Assembly: GCF_002127325.2 (NCBI RefSeq)
Contig: NC_035446.2
Location: forward strand, 158,562,484-158,626,483
Origin: Helianthus annuus
Lineage: Eukaryota; Streptophyta; Magnoliopsida; Asterales; Asteraceae
Reading direction: 5' to 3'
DNA length: 64,000 nucleotides
Shown: piece by piece, positions 10,377-22,857 of the stretch
Layout of the letters: every line of letters begins with the position of its first letter
How positions within the stretch are numbered: position 1 is the stretch's first letter
Notes under the pieces: generated by a model
Database searches by the model: none
The model's input: the letters and a program-made list of their open reading frames with translations, nothing else
Told to the model about the DNA's origin: nothing
Made by a program: the position numbers and the translations under genes

Positions 10377-11245
10377 TCTGTTTCCCACCGACGCTTCGAT
10401 TTTCGACCGCTTTAGCACTTTGGAGGACTTACGCTTATGTTCCCGTATGCAGGCTTATCCGACGCTCCCTTCAATCCATTCAGAACGTGTTTACTTGTTT
10501 AGACGCGCACTGTGAGTATACTCGAACCCTTTTCGCTTAACGCACTTTTGGGTGTTACATACGTTCTCTATAAAAAAACACAACACTTAAACGCTTTACG
10601 AACGCTAGCCACTCTCGCATGTTATACGTGATAAGTTGAATACTTGTTGCTATGTTATATAGTGATGACTTGCCTTTCGCCTTTAGCAACGATAGTACTA
10701 TAGTTTGGACTCAGCACCTGTTTAGTCAGGGGTTGCTAAGGATCACACACTTTACTTCACTTGTTCGCTTCGGTGAACATGTGTCACGCATACTCTACTC
10801 ACAGTCATGTGGATAGCTAGTGTCATTGTGATAGTTACTTGATTCGCCCGTTACGTGTTACATGTTGGTTATGCGTAAACGCTTTTCATACTATACTTAT
10901 GCTAAACTTGTGTACTCACCTTTACTTTATTTATTGACTTTTATTTTAACGTATGTGACAGGTTGATGGATTGTTATGCTGCAAACAAGATAGGAAGTCT
11001 AGAATCCCACAAATAAAAATCTAGGTTGTCGGATCATGTTTTGTTTATGAGACTCGTTATTTGTAATGACTGTTTGTTGAGTATTTGTTCGTTAGTATGG
11101 GATGATGAAGCATTAAAGATATTATCATATAATAGTTGTTATGGATTCTCTTGAGCAATCTGATTCGCCTAGTGTCGCACCCCGATGATTCCACCATCGG
11201 TTGGGGGGTGTGATAACAAACACCTAAAATTTAATATGTTTAAGG

Positions 11246-12795
11246 TAGGGGTGTGCATGGGTCGGTTTGGTTCGGTTTTTACTATTAACCATAACCATAA
11301 CTGCTAGTTCGGTTATGGAGTTTTGGTAACCATAACCATAACCAAACTTCGGTTACGGTTAATCGGTTATGAAGTCGGTTATGGTTCGGTTTTGGTTAAT
11401 TTTGGTTAAGTAACCAAGCAAGGTTTGAAATAAATAGCGTTGTGCACGATTTAAACTTAGCTTGAGCCTATTTTATAAGATAACGGAGACTAAACTTTTT
11501 GGTTAAACTACCCATTTAGGGTTGTTTTTAATAAGGTAATTCTTAAACAAAAACAATTATGGCCATAACACTTTAATTCTTTATCAAAATAAATGCCATC
11601 TACATCAAGATCATTTTGTTACTAATATCTTAGTAAAAATCCTCTATATGGTTTTGTAAAACACAAATCCATTATATAAAGTTAACATCACAAGTTCGGT
11701 TCGGTTTCGGTTATATCGGTTAACCAAAGCTTCATAACCATAACCATAACCGATTGAGCGGTTATACAAAATTTCATAACCATAACCATTGGTTATCGGT
11801 TATTAGTGGTTCAGTTATGTCGGTTATGGTTCGGTTATCGGTTTTGGTGATTAATTTGTTCACGCTAGGGGTGTTCAAAATCGGATATCCGGTAATTCAG
11901 ATATCCGAATTTCGGATATCCGAAAATTTCGGATAGCTATTTTCAATATCCGAATCCGTATCCGAAATTTCGGATATCCGAAATTCGGATACGGATTTGG
12001 ATATTAAAACGGATATCCATGTACCTAAAAAAAATAAAATAAAAATTGTACAGGATCTCAAATAACAAAGATCTTGAGATGCTTTTTGGATCTATGGTGC
12101 TAATAATCTGCAGAATCCATTATATGATATTCATGGCCACCAAATGAAGTTATATATAACCATACATATTAATTTCATAGATAACTCAAATATCTTTTGG
12201 ATTTCTTATCATTTAAGTCAACAGAAATCTAGAAATCTATCTAGATATTCCAATCGGATTACAAGGACAACATACATAATTTTTTTCAAACAATTTCAAG
12301 CAGAAGATTTTGAACGATGTCACGATGTCGAGCATTTGAACGATTCATGATGTCAGGCAGATGATTTCAAAAGATGTCAAGATTCACCATCTCGTGACCG
12401 TCGAACTTCCGTAGATTCACCATCTCGTGAAGGATGTCTTGATTTTCTTGAACAATGGTTGTTGAACTCTTGTGGATTCAAGATTTCTTGAACAATTTCA
12501 TGAAGATGTTAAATTGAGAGGGTGAGAGGTCTCTGCAGTGGGAAATGGGGATATGGATGCGGCGGAATGTAGAGATAGGGTTTTCAAAAGAAGCGTGGAT
12601 GCATATCTATATATATTTAATAATTAAATAATATTATTTATTATTTCGGATTCGGATATCCGAAATATCCGAAAATTTTCAATATTATTATCCGAATCCG
12701 AATCCGAATTTTCGGATAATTCGAATTCGGAATTTCGGATATTTTGGATTCGGTTTCGGATTTGGATTTTTTTGAACACCCCTAGTTCACGCTTA
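11246..12795. mobile_element. hAT-type non-autonomous element J
   Basis: Starts TAGGGGTGTGCATGG and is bounded by a perfect 8-bp target duplication GTTTAAGG (11238-11245 and 12796-12803). The right terminus GTTCACGCTTA is a decayed inverted copy of the left. The left ~600 bp is made of repeated CGGTTATGG/ACCATAACC units typical of hAT MITEs with subterminal repeats. No transposase frame. Element K is nested near its right end. Confidence 0.7.
11866..12784. mobile_element. hAT-type non-autonomous element K, nested in J
   Basis: Inverted termini TAGGGGTGTTCAAAA and TTTTTTTGAACACCCCTA. A perfect 8-bp duplication GTTCACGC flanks it at 11858-11865 and 12785-12792. Both ends are packed with CGGATATCCGAA-type subterminal palindromes (about 11881-12015 and 12645-12765). 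The ~630-bp centre has no gene. The duplication comes from the right terminus of J, so K is younger than J. Confidence 0.85.
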
Positions 12796-12803
12796 GTTTA
12801 AGG

Positions 12804-13698
12804 TGCAACTCCTGTTTAATTTAACAAACACCTAAAATTTGATATCCACGAGCAAGTTTGTCCTAATGAGTCCACAACCTCTCTTTAATAATAGAAGGTA
12901 AAAGAATTTGTTAATAACAAAATATTTGTATAGAAAAAGAAAAAAAATTATAAAATGACTATATGCACCACCAAACAAAATAATAAATAATAAACAAAAT
13001 TTCATACCAAATACCACTACCAAGAGCATTACTAATTTTTTGAGTTCAAATAACAAAATTACCCCTCACGTAAAGGGCCACTTGGCATCACTTAACAAAA
13101 GAATGTTGGATGAGAGTTAGTGGAAAGAAATGAAGGTGTGCACATTATTAAAAAAGGACACTCAATGTTTTGTTAAAGGTAAAGGGCAAGGGATGCAGTT
13201 TGATATTAACCTAAAAGACAAAATTTGTAATTTACTCTATTATTTATAAAAGGGTGGGATGGGTGCTCCCTTCAACTATCATGGATTTTAATTCTACCAA
13301 TTCTTCTTTGCCACCTCACTTATATAGTATATCATTAACTATCATAAACCCCTTTGATTTCTTTTGTTCGACAAGTGATATCTTATATCCATTAAAAAAA
13401 ACTAACAAAAGGATAAACATTAAACCCAATAAGTCTAAAGGAAATAAAGATAAATGACAAAGACATAGCTTAAAATTAAAGTTCCTCAAAAGTCTCATGT
13501 TCCCTTGCAAAGTCTCAACAACTCACAATTGGATCATTCAAGTTGTCGGGTGGTTTCAGGGTCACCTGTATCAAAATGTATCAACAAATTAAGGTAGAGT
13601 ATTAGTTAATTAGCTAAAAGTAAATGAGTGAACAAACACATTAATGGAGAAAGAATGGAAACTTACATTTTTTCTACTATAAGAGAAAGTCAGGTGGT
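12804..13698. other. Intergenic sequence left of element A
   Basis: AT-rich sequence with no credible gene. It begins with a second copy of the ~43-bp phrase TGCAACTCCTGTTTAATTTAA...ATTTGATAT that also flanks solo LTR I (8842-8867 plus 11216-11237). The two copies bracket element J as a direct repeat. Confidence 0.5.
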
Positions 13699-13703
13699 AT
13701 TAA

Positions 13704-16700
13704 TGTCACACCCCGATTTCCACGTGTCACCGGTGGGCCCGGTGTGGGGTACAGTGACGTAGTTGGCATCGTCATAGACAATCAACACAATATAATAATG
13801 CACAGCGGAAGCAGAATAGAAACATTTCAACTTTAAATAAAGTGCAATAATAAATATCACAGTAGTTGAAATGGATCCACAGGCGGATCAAATAAAATAA
13901 GATAAAAATAGTTCAACAGATATATTGTCGTCCGAGCTTGCGAGACTATAGTGGACGCTCTTAGGAAACAACCAGCCTATTTCCGTATAGTACCTGCACT
14001 TAACCTTTTTGGGAAAAATACGTCAGTTTACACTGGTAAATACAAATCGACTGACTCATTTTGAAAATGATTGAAAATTGATTTAAATGCACAAGGCATA
14101 AATATTTTTATTAACTTGGGATAATTATATAATATAAACTTGTGAACGAATTACATGCACTTATATCTCTGGTGGCCCGGGATCTGCTGTCCGGGCTAGA
14201 GATTAAATGACACACCACATTAAAGAGTTATACACGTCGGGTGTACGCCTACACCCCGTGCTCTGGTCGTGGCCATCTCGTAAGATAATGCCAAGGATCT
14301 CCGGGACACGGTCAATAACCCCCCAAAGCCTAAAGTAAGACAAGACTGTTTAAACGAGTCGCACAAACTATTCAAGACTGTACACCCAAGGCGCATGATT
14401 TGTGCGCTCGATCAAGCGGTATTCTATATACCGTACCCCAAGCCCGTATAGGGAAAATAAGTCAAAATGTATTTACCTGAGTAAGTATAAGTCACAAATG
14501 ATAAGTGTTGGTAGCTTTTACCGGGCCTCCTAATCTGGAACAAAGGTTTATAATTAACCTATTAGATTCCTAACGGCCTTTTATTTAAGCCTAAGCTTTG
14601 ACCGGTTAGTTTTAGGAATGATACGGTTTACGCACGATTAAGCGAAAGACCGGATAGAATGTGATTTAGACCCGACAAGTTTGAATACTTGTATATTATG
14701 GGTATACTAAATACATTCTGGATTTTGAAATAAAAATGATATCGTTTGACCCGTTTCGGTCAATTTACGCAAACTAGTTACGTAAACCGAACCGAACGCG
14801 AAAAGGGCGATGCGGGTAGACCAATGATTCAAATGCAAGTTCCCTGAGATAATATGCTTAAAATATGATATTATATCAGTAAGTTATGTTCTATATTGCC
14901 CGGAATAATTTTAAACCCAATTTATGCCTTAGAAGGGCATTTTGGTCATTTAAAAGATAATAAAAGGGTAAAATTAGAAATTTGAGTTTCGGGTCTGGTT
15001 CATACAGTAAATATACTTAATATAACATATTATATCAGTAGGGTATGACCCATATACCAAATTTATCATTTAAAACCAAACTATGCACCGTAGGGGCAAT
15101 TTAGTAATTTCACAAGGGCTAAAAATGCCAAAACTGGAAGTCTGAGATCATATACTTATACTTACTGTTATTATATGAAAATATGCTAAACACATCAGTA
15201 GGTATAGGTCTTATATGTTTAAAACAAGTATAACGCTTACTATGCGCTTAAAACGCTAAATATGCGATTTAAGGGCGTTTTCGGGTTTTCAAATTAAATC
15301 TGAGATTTTTTATATTTCCAGAATACTTAAAATAATTTATTCATCATATAAAATCAGTAGAAAAAGGTTTCGGGTCAAAAGGATGTGTAAAACTCATTTT
15401 ATGGCTAAAACAGTCAAAACCGACATAAGCCGAAATGACTAGGCGATCTAGGATCCGTTCAGCCAAAAATTAATTAAAAATCATCAAAATTCCCAGAATA
15501 TTATAATACATCAGTTGGTAAAAAGTTTTGTACCAAAACGTGGCCAGAAACGGGTTCTACGCAAAAAGGACCGTTTATGTAAATTTATAATATAGTTTTA
15601 CGCTAATGGCCATAACTCACAATCTGGACCACCAACTGATCCGAAACTTTCGGTGCAAGTTCATATATTAGGAATAAAGATTTCTATCCTTTCACTTTTC
15701 CAAAAATCCCGTTTTAAATCAAAAAGGGCAAAATAGTCAACTTTATGCATAAATCGGAAACATGCATTCGAATCGGCTAAGCATAGACTCAATCAACGAA
15801 AATTCCAGAAAGTTTAACTAAAATAAAAATAGTCAAAAATACTTTCCAATACAGATCTCGAACATGCATGTACGAATCCGAATCGATAGTCTACGAAATA
15901 ATCGTTTTACAAGACTTTCGGTTCCGATTCGTGGCTATACTATAGATTGTCGAGTTGATGATGATTAAAACACATTCTTATATGTATTACAAGTTATTTA
16001 TGATGATCAATCAGATTGCATGTCATCTATATCATTATTCATGTCATTTTTCACAAAGATCGCTTCTGTTGACTTTTTAGAAATAGGTTTGACTCGACAT
16101 TTAGCATGCATGTAGTGGGAATCAGAGAGTACCCTTTAGAGGGTTTGTTTCCCACATAAATACCAATCTATAACAAGTTTCAATTCGAGAAATGACTGAA
16201 AGAAATCCGTTTAATCGGAAAGTCAAAGGTTATGAACACCCAGTTTGACTTTTATCAATAATCACAACAAGAACGGATTAAAGAACGAATTGAAAGCTTA
16301 CAAGAGTCCTATAGGTGATTAGTGAACACTAGAAATCGGCCTTGTTGCTCAGATTGTCTCCAGGAAGCTTGCCTTGAGAGTTCTTGAGAGCTCTTGTGAG
16401 AAATGTGTTCTTGATCAATTGCAATTGTCCAAGAAAAGGGTTGTAATCTGATTTAAACCAGAATTTTCGAGGGTACTGTTGATGTAGGCATGCAAGGCTT
16501 CTAATTGGTGCAAAAGGAGGCAAGAACAACTGTAATCAACTCAAATTCGGACTCAATTTGACCCAATTTCGAATTTCTGTCACTGGGCAACCCGCGCGGC
16601 CCGCTTGGGCTTTCCCAGGCGGGTCGCCTGACCCCTGGTTCAGCCAAACAAGTTTCAAACATTGACAGCTTTGACCCCTGAACTTGTACGCGATGTTTCG

Positions 16701-17242
16701 GCTACTTTTCTCGACCCGTAAACCCCCAAACTTGGTTTCTAAGGACCTTAGGACTTTTACCAACATGGTAATGTCCTCGGATAACTTTGCGCTCAACCGA
16801 AAAGCCCTGAAATTCGACGTTGACGCTTTTAGTCCCTTAAGTACGGTTTTGGCCATAACTTTCTCATACGTTGACGAAACTTCATGAAATTTTAACCACA
16901 TATTCTAGTGAGTATATTTTAGCTATACAAGGCTTCGGGTCTGCCAAAAGTTCACTCAGAGGTATAAATTCAACATGTTGACACTTTTGGCCCCTATAGT
17001 TTACAATACTTCACTTTTGTGCAATTTCCGCGTCGTATGATCCATGAACCATCCGTTAAAGGTTATAAACATTATGTGGGGTTATCATAGAGCCTATTTA
17101 TCCATTGTTGACACTTTGGACCCTTACGTTCCATAGTTTTCACTGTTTGTCACTTTTAGTCCCTCTAAGGTATGTTTTCACATACCGGAACCTTATGACA
17201 CGTGTCAAGACATTATTGGACGAAATTTTTCGAGGTGTTACA
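13704..17242 (-). repeat. 3' LTR of element A
   Basis: Plus-orientation ends TGTCACACCCCG and GAGGTGTTACA. It is next to the polypurine tract at 17243-17258. It contains a GC-rich inverted repeat at 16600-16623 and a donor-like GTAAGC (minus strand, first base 16301). I found no consensus TATA box upstream of that site. Confidence 0.95.
16600..16623. repeat. GC-rich inverted repeat in LTR A
   Basis: CCCGCTTGGG and CCCAGGCGGG, separated by 4 bp, form a 10-bp stem with one T/G pair. It lies about 620-640 bp from the LTR start in element orientation and stands out in an AT-rich LTR. The 5' LTR carries it at 27255-27278. Confidence 0.6.
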
Positions 17243-17280
17243 TCCTCACCCCCTTAAAAGAAATCTCGACCCCGAGATTT
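17243..17280 (-). other. Polypurine tract and preceding hairpin of element A
   Basis: In element orientation a purine run AAGGGGGTGAGGA directly precedes the 3' LTR and would prime plus-strand DNA. Just before it (17261-17280) is an inverted repeat, AAATCTCG / CGAGATTT with a 4-base loop, that overlaps the gag-pol stop codon. The same hairpin is found in B (46301-46320) and, with a paired change, in C (35218-35238). Confidence 0.8.
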
Positions 17281-20200
17281 ATTCAAACAAATGGGGATAT
17301 TTTTCTTTCATCGTGGATTCCACTTCCCACGTGTATTCGGGACCTCTACGGGCATCCCACTTGACCTTAACAATAGGCACGTGCTTCCTTCGAAGCTTCT
17401 TTACCTGTCGATCCTCAATCGACAAAGGTTTTTCCACAAATTTTAGACTTTCGTCTATGTGTATATCTGTATGCGGTATAACCAGTGAATCGTCAGCGAA
17501 ACACTTCTTCAAATTACAGATATGGAACACATTATGAATAGCACTAAGCTCTTCAGGCAAGTTTAACTTGTAAGCGACTGACCCGATACGTTCGATTATC
17601 TCGAAAGGTCCTATGTATCTCGGGCTTAGCTTGCCTTTCTTTCCAAACCGCATCACACCTTTCCAAGGTGATACTTTAAGCAACACTTTTTCACCTACAT
17701 CGAAGTGAAAATCTTTGCGCTTAGGATCCGCATAACTTTTCTGCCTATCCCTGGCAGCTTTCAAACGATCACGGATCTGAACGATCTTGTCTGTCGTCTC
17801 AAAGACGATATCTGGTCCAGACAACTGGACATCTCCAACTTCTGCCCAACAAATGGGTGATCTACACTTTCTACCATATAAGGCCTCAAAAGGCGCAGCC
17901 TTTATGCTGGAATGGTAGCTATTGTTGTAGGAGAATTCAATCAGTGGTAAGTTCTTATCCCAATTACCACCTAGGTCGATCGCACATGCACGAAGCATGT
18001 CTTCCAAAGTTTGAATAGTACGCTCACTCTGACCATCAGTCTGAGGATGGTAAGCCGTACTAAAATTCAAACGAGTGCCCAACGACTGTTGGAAACTTTT
18101 CCAAAAATGCGACGTATATCTAGTATCCCTATCGGAGATAATAGATATAGGTATACCATGTAGCGCTACTATCTTATCGACGTATAATTGAGCTAACATA
18201 TCTGAGCTATACGTCTCTTTGATGGGTAGAAAATGAGCTGACTTAGTCAGTCTGTCTACTATGACCCATATGGTATCATTTCCCTTTTTCGTCTTTGGTA
18301 ACTTGGTGATGAAATCCATTGTCACCATTTCCCATTTCCACTTGGGAATTTCAGGTTGCTGAAGCAAACCTGACGGCTTCTGATGCTCAGCCTTGACTTG
18401 CGCACAAGTCAAACATTTGGCCACATACTCGGCCACAGACTTTTTCAAACCAATCCACCAGTAGTTTGATTTCAAATCCTGGTACATCTTATCAGCTCCA
18501 GGATGAACGGAATATTTAGAGCTGTGGGCTTCCTGGAGGATAACATCCCGAAGTCCTCCATAGACTGGAACCCATATTCGTCCGTTTAGTCGTAGCATTC
18601 CATCTTTGTCGTGGGATAACTGCTCCTCAGTTACTCCCAACTTTTCTGCAGGATAGTTAGCTTCCAGCACAGCTTCCTTCTGTGCAGCTAACACCCTTTC
18701 ATTTAAATTATTTCTTATCTCAATGCGCTTGGCATTGATTCTGATCGGTTTAACCCTTTCCTTTCTGCTTAAGGCGTCGGCAACTACATTGGCCTTGCCT
18801 GGATGGTATCGTATCTCGCAATCATAGTCATTGAGAGTTTCCATCCATCGCCTTTGACGCATGTTCAATTCCTTCTGATTGAACAGATGCTGAAGACTCT
18901 TATGATCCGAATAAATGATACACTTGGTTCCATACAAGTAGTGTCTCCATAGCTTCAATGCAAATACAACCGCACCCAATTCCAAGTCGTGGGTGGTGTA
19001 GTTCTTCTCATGCACTTTGAGCTGTCGAGAAGCGTAGGCAATGACTTTGCCTTTCTGCATGAGTACGCAGCCCATGCCAGTATGTGATGCATCACAATAC
19101 ACCACAAATTCATCTATACCATCGGGCAACGTCAATACTGGCGCATTGCTCAACTTCTGCTTCAGAATGTCAAAGGATTCCTGCTGCTTAGGGCCCCAAT
19201 CAAACTTAATCTTCTTACGGGTCAACGAAGTTAGGGGCGCAGCAATCCTTGAGAAGTTCTCGATGAATCTTCTATAATATCCTGCCAACCCGAGGAAACT
19301 GCGAATTTCCGTAGGAGTCTTCGGCTCCTGCCAGTTCATGACTGCTTCTACTTTGGCGGGATCTACTTGGATACCACGCTCGCTTACAACATGTCCAAGG
19401 AATTGGACTTCTCGAAGCCAAAATTCACACTTTGAGAATTTGGCATAAAGCTTCTCTTGATTCAAAAGGTTGAGAATACAACGAAGGTGTTTCTCATGGT
19501 CAGCTTGGCTCTTCGAGTAGATAAGGATGTCGTCAATAAAGACGATAACGAACTTATCTAAATAGGGTTTGCAGACGCGATTCATGAGATCCATGAATGC
19601 GGCTGGTGCGTTGGTGAGCCCAAACGGCATCACTAGGAACTCGTAATGTCCATAACGAGTCCTAAACGCGGTCTTGTGTACGTCTTCCTCCTTGACCTTC
19701 AACTGATGATAACCTGACCTCAGGTCAATCTTGGAGAAATAGCTTGCTCCTTGCAACTGATCGAACAGATCGTCGATCCTGGGTAACGGATACCTATTCT
19801 TGATAGTGACCTTGTTAAGCTCACGATAATCGATGCACAGACGCATCGAACCATCCTTCTTTTTAACGAACAAGATTGGCGCTCCCCAAGGAGACGAGCT
19901 AGGTCTAATAAAACCTTTGGCTAAAAGCTCATCCAACTGCGTCCTCAACTCCTTCATCTCCGTTGGTGCCAATCTGTATGGTGCTCTTGCTACAGGTGCT
20001 GCACCTGGTATGATATCTATCCGAAACTCTACTTGCCTATCCGGTGGCAACCCGGGTAGCTCTTCAGGAAATACTTCAGGATATTCCGAAATAACAGGAA
20101 TATCTTCAATCTTCGGCTTCGGCTCATCAATGGTAACTTGTGCCATATAAATGACACATCCCTTCTGCATGCATCTGGATGCTTTGAGCATGGACACTTG

Positions 20201-21856
20201 CTCCGGCAATCCATGCTGGGTATCTCCTTGAATAGTAAGTGACTCACCAGACGGAGTCTTCACTATCACCTGCTTTCTATTGCACAGAATCTGGGCTTGG
20301 TTACTCGACAACCGATCCATGCCTATCACTATGTCGAATCCAGCTAACTTAAAGGGAAGCAAGGATAACGGGAAAGAATGATTCCTAATGGATATAACAC
20401 ATCCATCTAGAACAGTCGAGGCGGTTTCTAAGGTTCCATCGGCTAATTCCACCTCATATTTCACGCTTAAGGTTTTAACAGGAAGGTTCAACAGTTTACA
20501 AAACTTATCATCTACAAACGACTTATCAGCCCCCGAATCAAACAAAACTCTAGCAAAAACATCATTTACAAGAAACGTACCGGTAATGACGTTGTCGTCA
20601 AGAACTGCTTCCTTTGCGTCCATTCTGAAGACTCTCGCATTAGTCTTCTTCCCATCATCTGCTTTCTTCGCATTCTTTGGGCAGTTGGGCCGAATGTGCC
20701 CTTTCTCGTTGCAACCAAAACACGTTGCATCCTTCATCTTCTTGCAATCCACAGCCTTATGGTCTGTGGACTTGCAGATTCCACATCGTTTTTCTGAAGA
20801 CTGGGATTTCGTTTCTAACCGACACCTCCCAAAGTGGTGTCTCCTACAGATCTTGCATCTGGGTTTCTCACCCGACTGATGATCACTTTTCCTAGACCCC
20901 GACCCTTTCCTGTGGTCGTTGTTCCCTCTATGTCGCTTCTCAGACCTTCGTGAGGTGTCATCCTCACGTTTCCGTTTGTTCTCCTCAGAGCTCTTCATAG
21001 CTCTCAATCTAACCACGTCTTGAGTGAGGGAGAGGGATAGATCAGCTACGGATCTAAATGTTGTAGGCCTTGAAGCCTTGACACTTGCCTTTATCTCCGG
21101 TGCCAGACCCCCAATAAATCGAGCAATCCTACGCGGCTCCGGGGTCACCAAGTAAGGCACTAAACGAGACAACGTGTTGAACGTAGTAAGATACGCTTGA
21201 CAATCGAGGTTCTTCATGACCAAGGATACAAAATCCGATTCGATTCGCTCGACCTCGTGCTGTGGACAGAAGTTCTCCTTGATCAGTGCTACAAACTGAT
21301 CCCAGTTCATGCTATATAGGGCGGCCTTACCGGCAGCTTGAAGTAGTGACTTCCACCATGCTAACGCGTCTCCCTTGAACGACTGGGACGCGTACTTCAC
21401 AACATCTCTATCAGCACACCCGCTGATATCAACCACAGTATCCATCTCGTCAATCCACGTCATACAATCGACGGCTCCCTTTTCCCCAGTGAAATCTCTG
21501 GGCTTGCAGGATACAAAATACTTGTACGTACAGGACCTGCTGTACGTGTCATGTTTCAGCTTAATCTCCTGCTTTGGGACGCTGCTGTGGTTGGAGGAGT
21601 GATTATCATCCTCAGCTTTCTTCGGCTCACTCTTTTTAGATGGCGGCTTACTATGAACCCCTGAATGAGTCTTAGACTTGACATGCGTCACTGTGCGGGT
21701 TCTACTCTGAGTACTACTAGATTCTTTGAACTGCCTATCCATAGCCTTGGCGACAGCATTATCTATCAGTGCTTGCAATTCTTCACCAGTGACGTGAATC
21801 CTGGTATTGTCTGGGTGCTCCCCAGAATGACTGTTGGTTTCCTCCGATTTGGCCAT
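17279..21856 (-). CDS. Gag-Pol polyprotein of element A
   Basis: One uninterrupted 1525-residue frame. Gag core ~105-270, then three zinc-knuckle-like motifs: [12 protein letters not shown] (~334), [14 protein letters not shown] (~358) and [14 protein letters not shown] (~380). Aspartic protease with DSGA near 440. Reverse transcriptase ~640-815, with [10 protein letters not shown] and catalytic FIDD near 774. RNase H starts near CDASHTGMG (~920). Integrase has the HHCC finger (~1110-1150) and a core with D~1181, D~1242 and E~1278. The C-terminal tail (~1470-1522, [16 protein letters not shown]) is chromodomain-like, the part that directs chromoviruses to chromatin. The start Met is 14 bases after an acceptor-like TTGTAG. 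One oddity is GMDRLS after the protease, where B has GMDWLS. Gag and Pol share a frame, so their ratio must be set after translation. Confidence 0.95.
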   Translation of the reverse strand: MAKSEETNSHSGEHPDNTRIHVTGEELQALIDNAVAKAMDRQFKESSSTQSRTRTVTHVKSKTHSGVHSKPPSKKSEPKKAEDDNHSSNHSSVPKQEIKLKHDTYSRSCTYKYFVSCKPRDFTGEKGAVDCMTWIDEMDTVVDISGCADRDVVKYASQSFKGDALAWWKSLLQAAGKAALYSMNWDQFVALIKENFCPQHEVERIESDFVSLVMKNLDCQAYLTTFNTLSRLVPYLVTPEPRRIARFIGGLAPEIKASVKASRPTTFRSVADLSLSLTQDVVRLRAMKSSEENKRKREDDTSRRSEKRHRGNNDHRKGSGSRKSDHQSGEKPRCKICRRHHFGRCRLETKSQSSEKRCGICKSTDHKAVDCKKMKDATCFGCNEKGHIRPNCPKNAKKADDGKKTNARVFRMDAKEAVLDDNVITGTFLVNDVFARVLFDSGADKSFVDDKFCKLLNLPVKTLSVKYEVELADGTLETASTVLDGCVISIRNHSFPLSLLPFKLAGFDIVIGMDRLSSNQAQILCNRKQVIVKTPSGESLTIQGDTQHGLPEQVSMLKASRCMQKGCVIYMAQVTIDEPKPKIEDIPVISEYPEVFPEELPGLPPDRQVEFRIDIIPGAAPVARAPYRLAPTEMKELRTQLDELLAKGFIRPSSSPWGAPILFVKKKDGSMRLCIDYRELNKVTIKNRYPLPRIDDLFDQLQGASYFSKIDLRSGYHQLKVKEEDVHKTAFRTRYGHYEFLVMPFGLTNAPAAFMDLMNRVCKPYLDKFVIVFIDDILIYSKSQADHEKHLRCILNLLNQEKLYAKFSKCEFWLREVQFLGHVVSERGIQVDPAKVEAVMNWQEPKTPTEIRSFLGLAGYYRRFIENFSRIAAPLTSLTRKKIKFDWGPKQQESFDILKQKLSNAPVLTLPDGIDEFVVYCDASHTGMGCVLMQKGKVIAYASRQLKVHEKNYTTHDLELGAVVFALKLWRHYLYGTKCIIYSDHKSLQHLFNQKELNMRQRRWMETLNDYDCEIRYHPGKANVVADALSRKERVKPIRINAKRIEIRNNLNERVLAAQKEAVLEANYPAEKLGVTEEQLSHDKDGMLRLNGRIWVPVYGGLRDVILQEAHSSKYSVHPGADKMYQDLKSNYWWIGLKKSVAEYVAKCLTCAQVKAEHQKPSGLLQQPEIPKWKWEMVTMDFITKLPKTKKGNDTIWVIVDRLTKSAHFLPIKETYSSDMLAQLYVDKIVALHGIPISIISDRDTRYTSHFWKSFQQSLGTRLNFSTAYHPQTDGQSERTIQTLEDMLRACAIDLGGNWDKNLPLIEFSYNNSYHSSIKAAPFEALYGRKCRSPICWAEVGDVQLSGPDIVFETTDKIVQIRDRLKAARDRQKSYADPKRKDFHFDVGEKVLLKVSPWKGVMRFGKKGKLSPRYIGPFEIIERIGSVAYKLNLPEELSAIHNVFHICNLKKCFADDSLVIPHTDIHIDESLKFVEKPLSIEDRQVKKLRRKHVPIVKVKWDARRGPEYTWEVESTMKEKYPHLFE

Positions 21857-22103
21857 TGTAGCTTTAAGCTACAATAAAGGACAAGGTCTAATTTAGAACC
21901 TAACAGTATTATCGTCCTAGACGATTTATTAACCATGGTATCAAAAACCTTAGCAGTTAATTTAATAAATTTCATTCAGGCTCTTATTAGCAATCAAGGA
22001 ATGAAAATATATATATCGGCACCATAGGCCTAGTCACAACGGACAATTACTAAATTATAATTTAGATTTTTTATAGGATTATAAATTGTATAATTAAACA
22101 AAT

Positions 22104-22325
22104 AATCCTTTACTAGACAGAGAGTCATAAACCACAACTGTCATTACATAACATAGTTATAACCCGTAGGTATCAAGTCATAAACAGACTTGTGTACAGA
22201 TAAAATCTGTAGATAATTCTTTACTAGGCAGGGAGTCATAGACCACAACTGCCACTATATGACATAGTCATAACCCGAAGGTATCAAGTCATTAATAGAC
22301 TTGTATACAGATAGAAATCTGTAGA
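22104..22325 (-). repeat. 111-bp tandem duplication in the leader of A
   Basis: Two diverged direct copies (22104-22214 and 22215-22325) of a 111-bp unit beginning AAT(C/T)CTTTACTAG(A/G)CAG. They lie between ORF1 and gag, and are part of a non-coding stretch of about 1 kb (21857-22857). Confidence 0.75.
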
Positions 22326-22638
22326 TAATTCATTAAAAAGGGTGGCTTGTGTGATTCTACAGATCACGCTTAGCCAGAATGTTAACATGTTCTCAGATGT
22401 TAACAGGGAGTTGAATCCTTTCAACCAGGTTTTACCATCATGGCCAGGCCTGTTAATAAGGCATTCAAGCTAGGTTATACCTTACTAAGATTCTTATAAA
22501 ATGGCAAATCAAATAAAAATTGATATTTTTCCATTATTTTATTAGTATTCATGCATATAAATAAAATGGTAAATTCAAACTAACCATTTCAATTTCAAAT
22601 AAAATACCAGTACATATTTGCCCTAAACGGGACTTTGA

Positions 22639-22830
22639 AATAACATGAATAACATGAATAACATGAATAACATGCCCGCGCAGGGGCTAAACAAGTAACA
22701 ACAATAACAAAATAAAATAAAGCAAACCCACGCAGGGGTCAACAGAACAGCATACCCACGCAGGGGTAGAATAAGATAGATATACCCACGCAGGGGTAGA
22801 GTACAAGGATAGATGTCCACGCAGGGACAT
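22639..22830 (-). repeat. Simple repeat and CCACGCAGGGG repeats in the leader of A
   Basis: Four copies of AATAACATG (22639-22674) are followed by five spaced copies of C(C/A)CGCAGGGG(T/C) up to 22830. They lie between the stop codon of ORF1 and gag. A minus-strand frame through the array would give repeated PLRGY peptides, but it overlaps ORF1 out of frame and I do not call it a gene. Confidence 0.7.
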
Positions 22831-22857
22831 GAGTAAATGAGACAATAATCGAAGGAT

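Larger units (their letters stand above)
8868..11215 (+). repeat. Solo LTR I (2348 bp)
   Basis: Starts TGTAACAATCCG and ends GGGGTGTGATA, the last dinucleotide a decayed CA. Flanks are ATAAA (8863-8867) and ACAAA (11216-11220), a 4/5 target duplication. The sequence rejoins across the insertion: TGCAACTCCTGTTTGATTTAA on the left continues into CAAACACC on the right, exactly as in the uninterrupted copy at 12804. There is no primer site, polypurine tract or internal gene, so it is a solo LTR. It belongs to the superfamily of H: shared blocks include the ACACCCAAAAGTGC block (1416 in H, reversed near 10543 here) and the CCACCATCGG terminus. TATA box at 9497-9504, donor-like GTAAGA at 9583. Confidence 0.85.

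Noticed and set aside
9084..10540. Several 70-130 residue frames in solo LTR I
   Set aside because: Frames opened by the CTTCGTACGAAG repeats; no start context or domain.
13254..13510. Small frames left of element A
   Set aside because: AT-rich, overlapping on both strands, no recognisable features.
16329..16901. Open frames of 66-121 residues in the A LTRs (repeated at 26984-27511)
   Set aside because: They are in LTR non-coding sequence. A short leader peptide is possible for the 66-residue frame before the donor-like site, but nothing supports it beyond being open.
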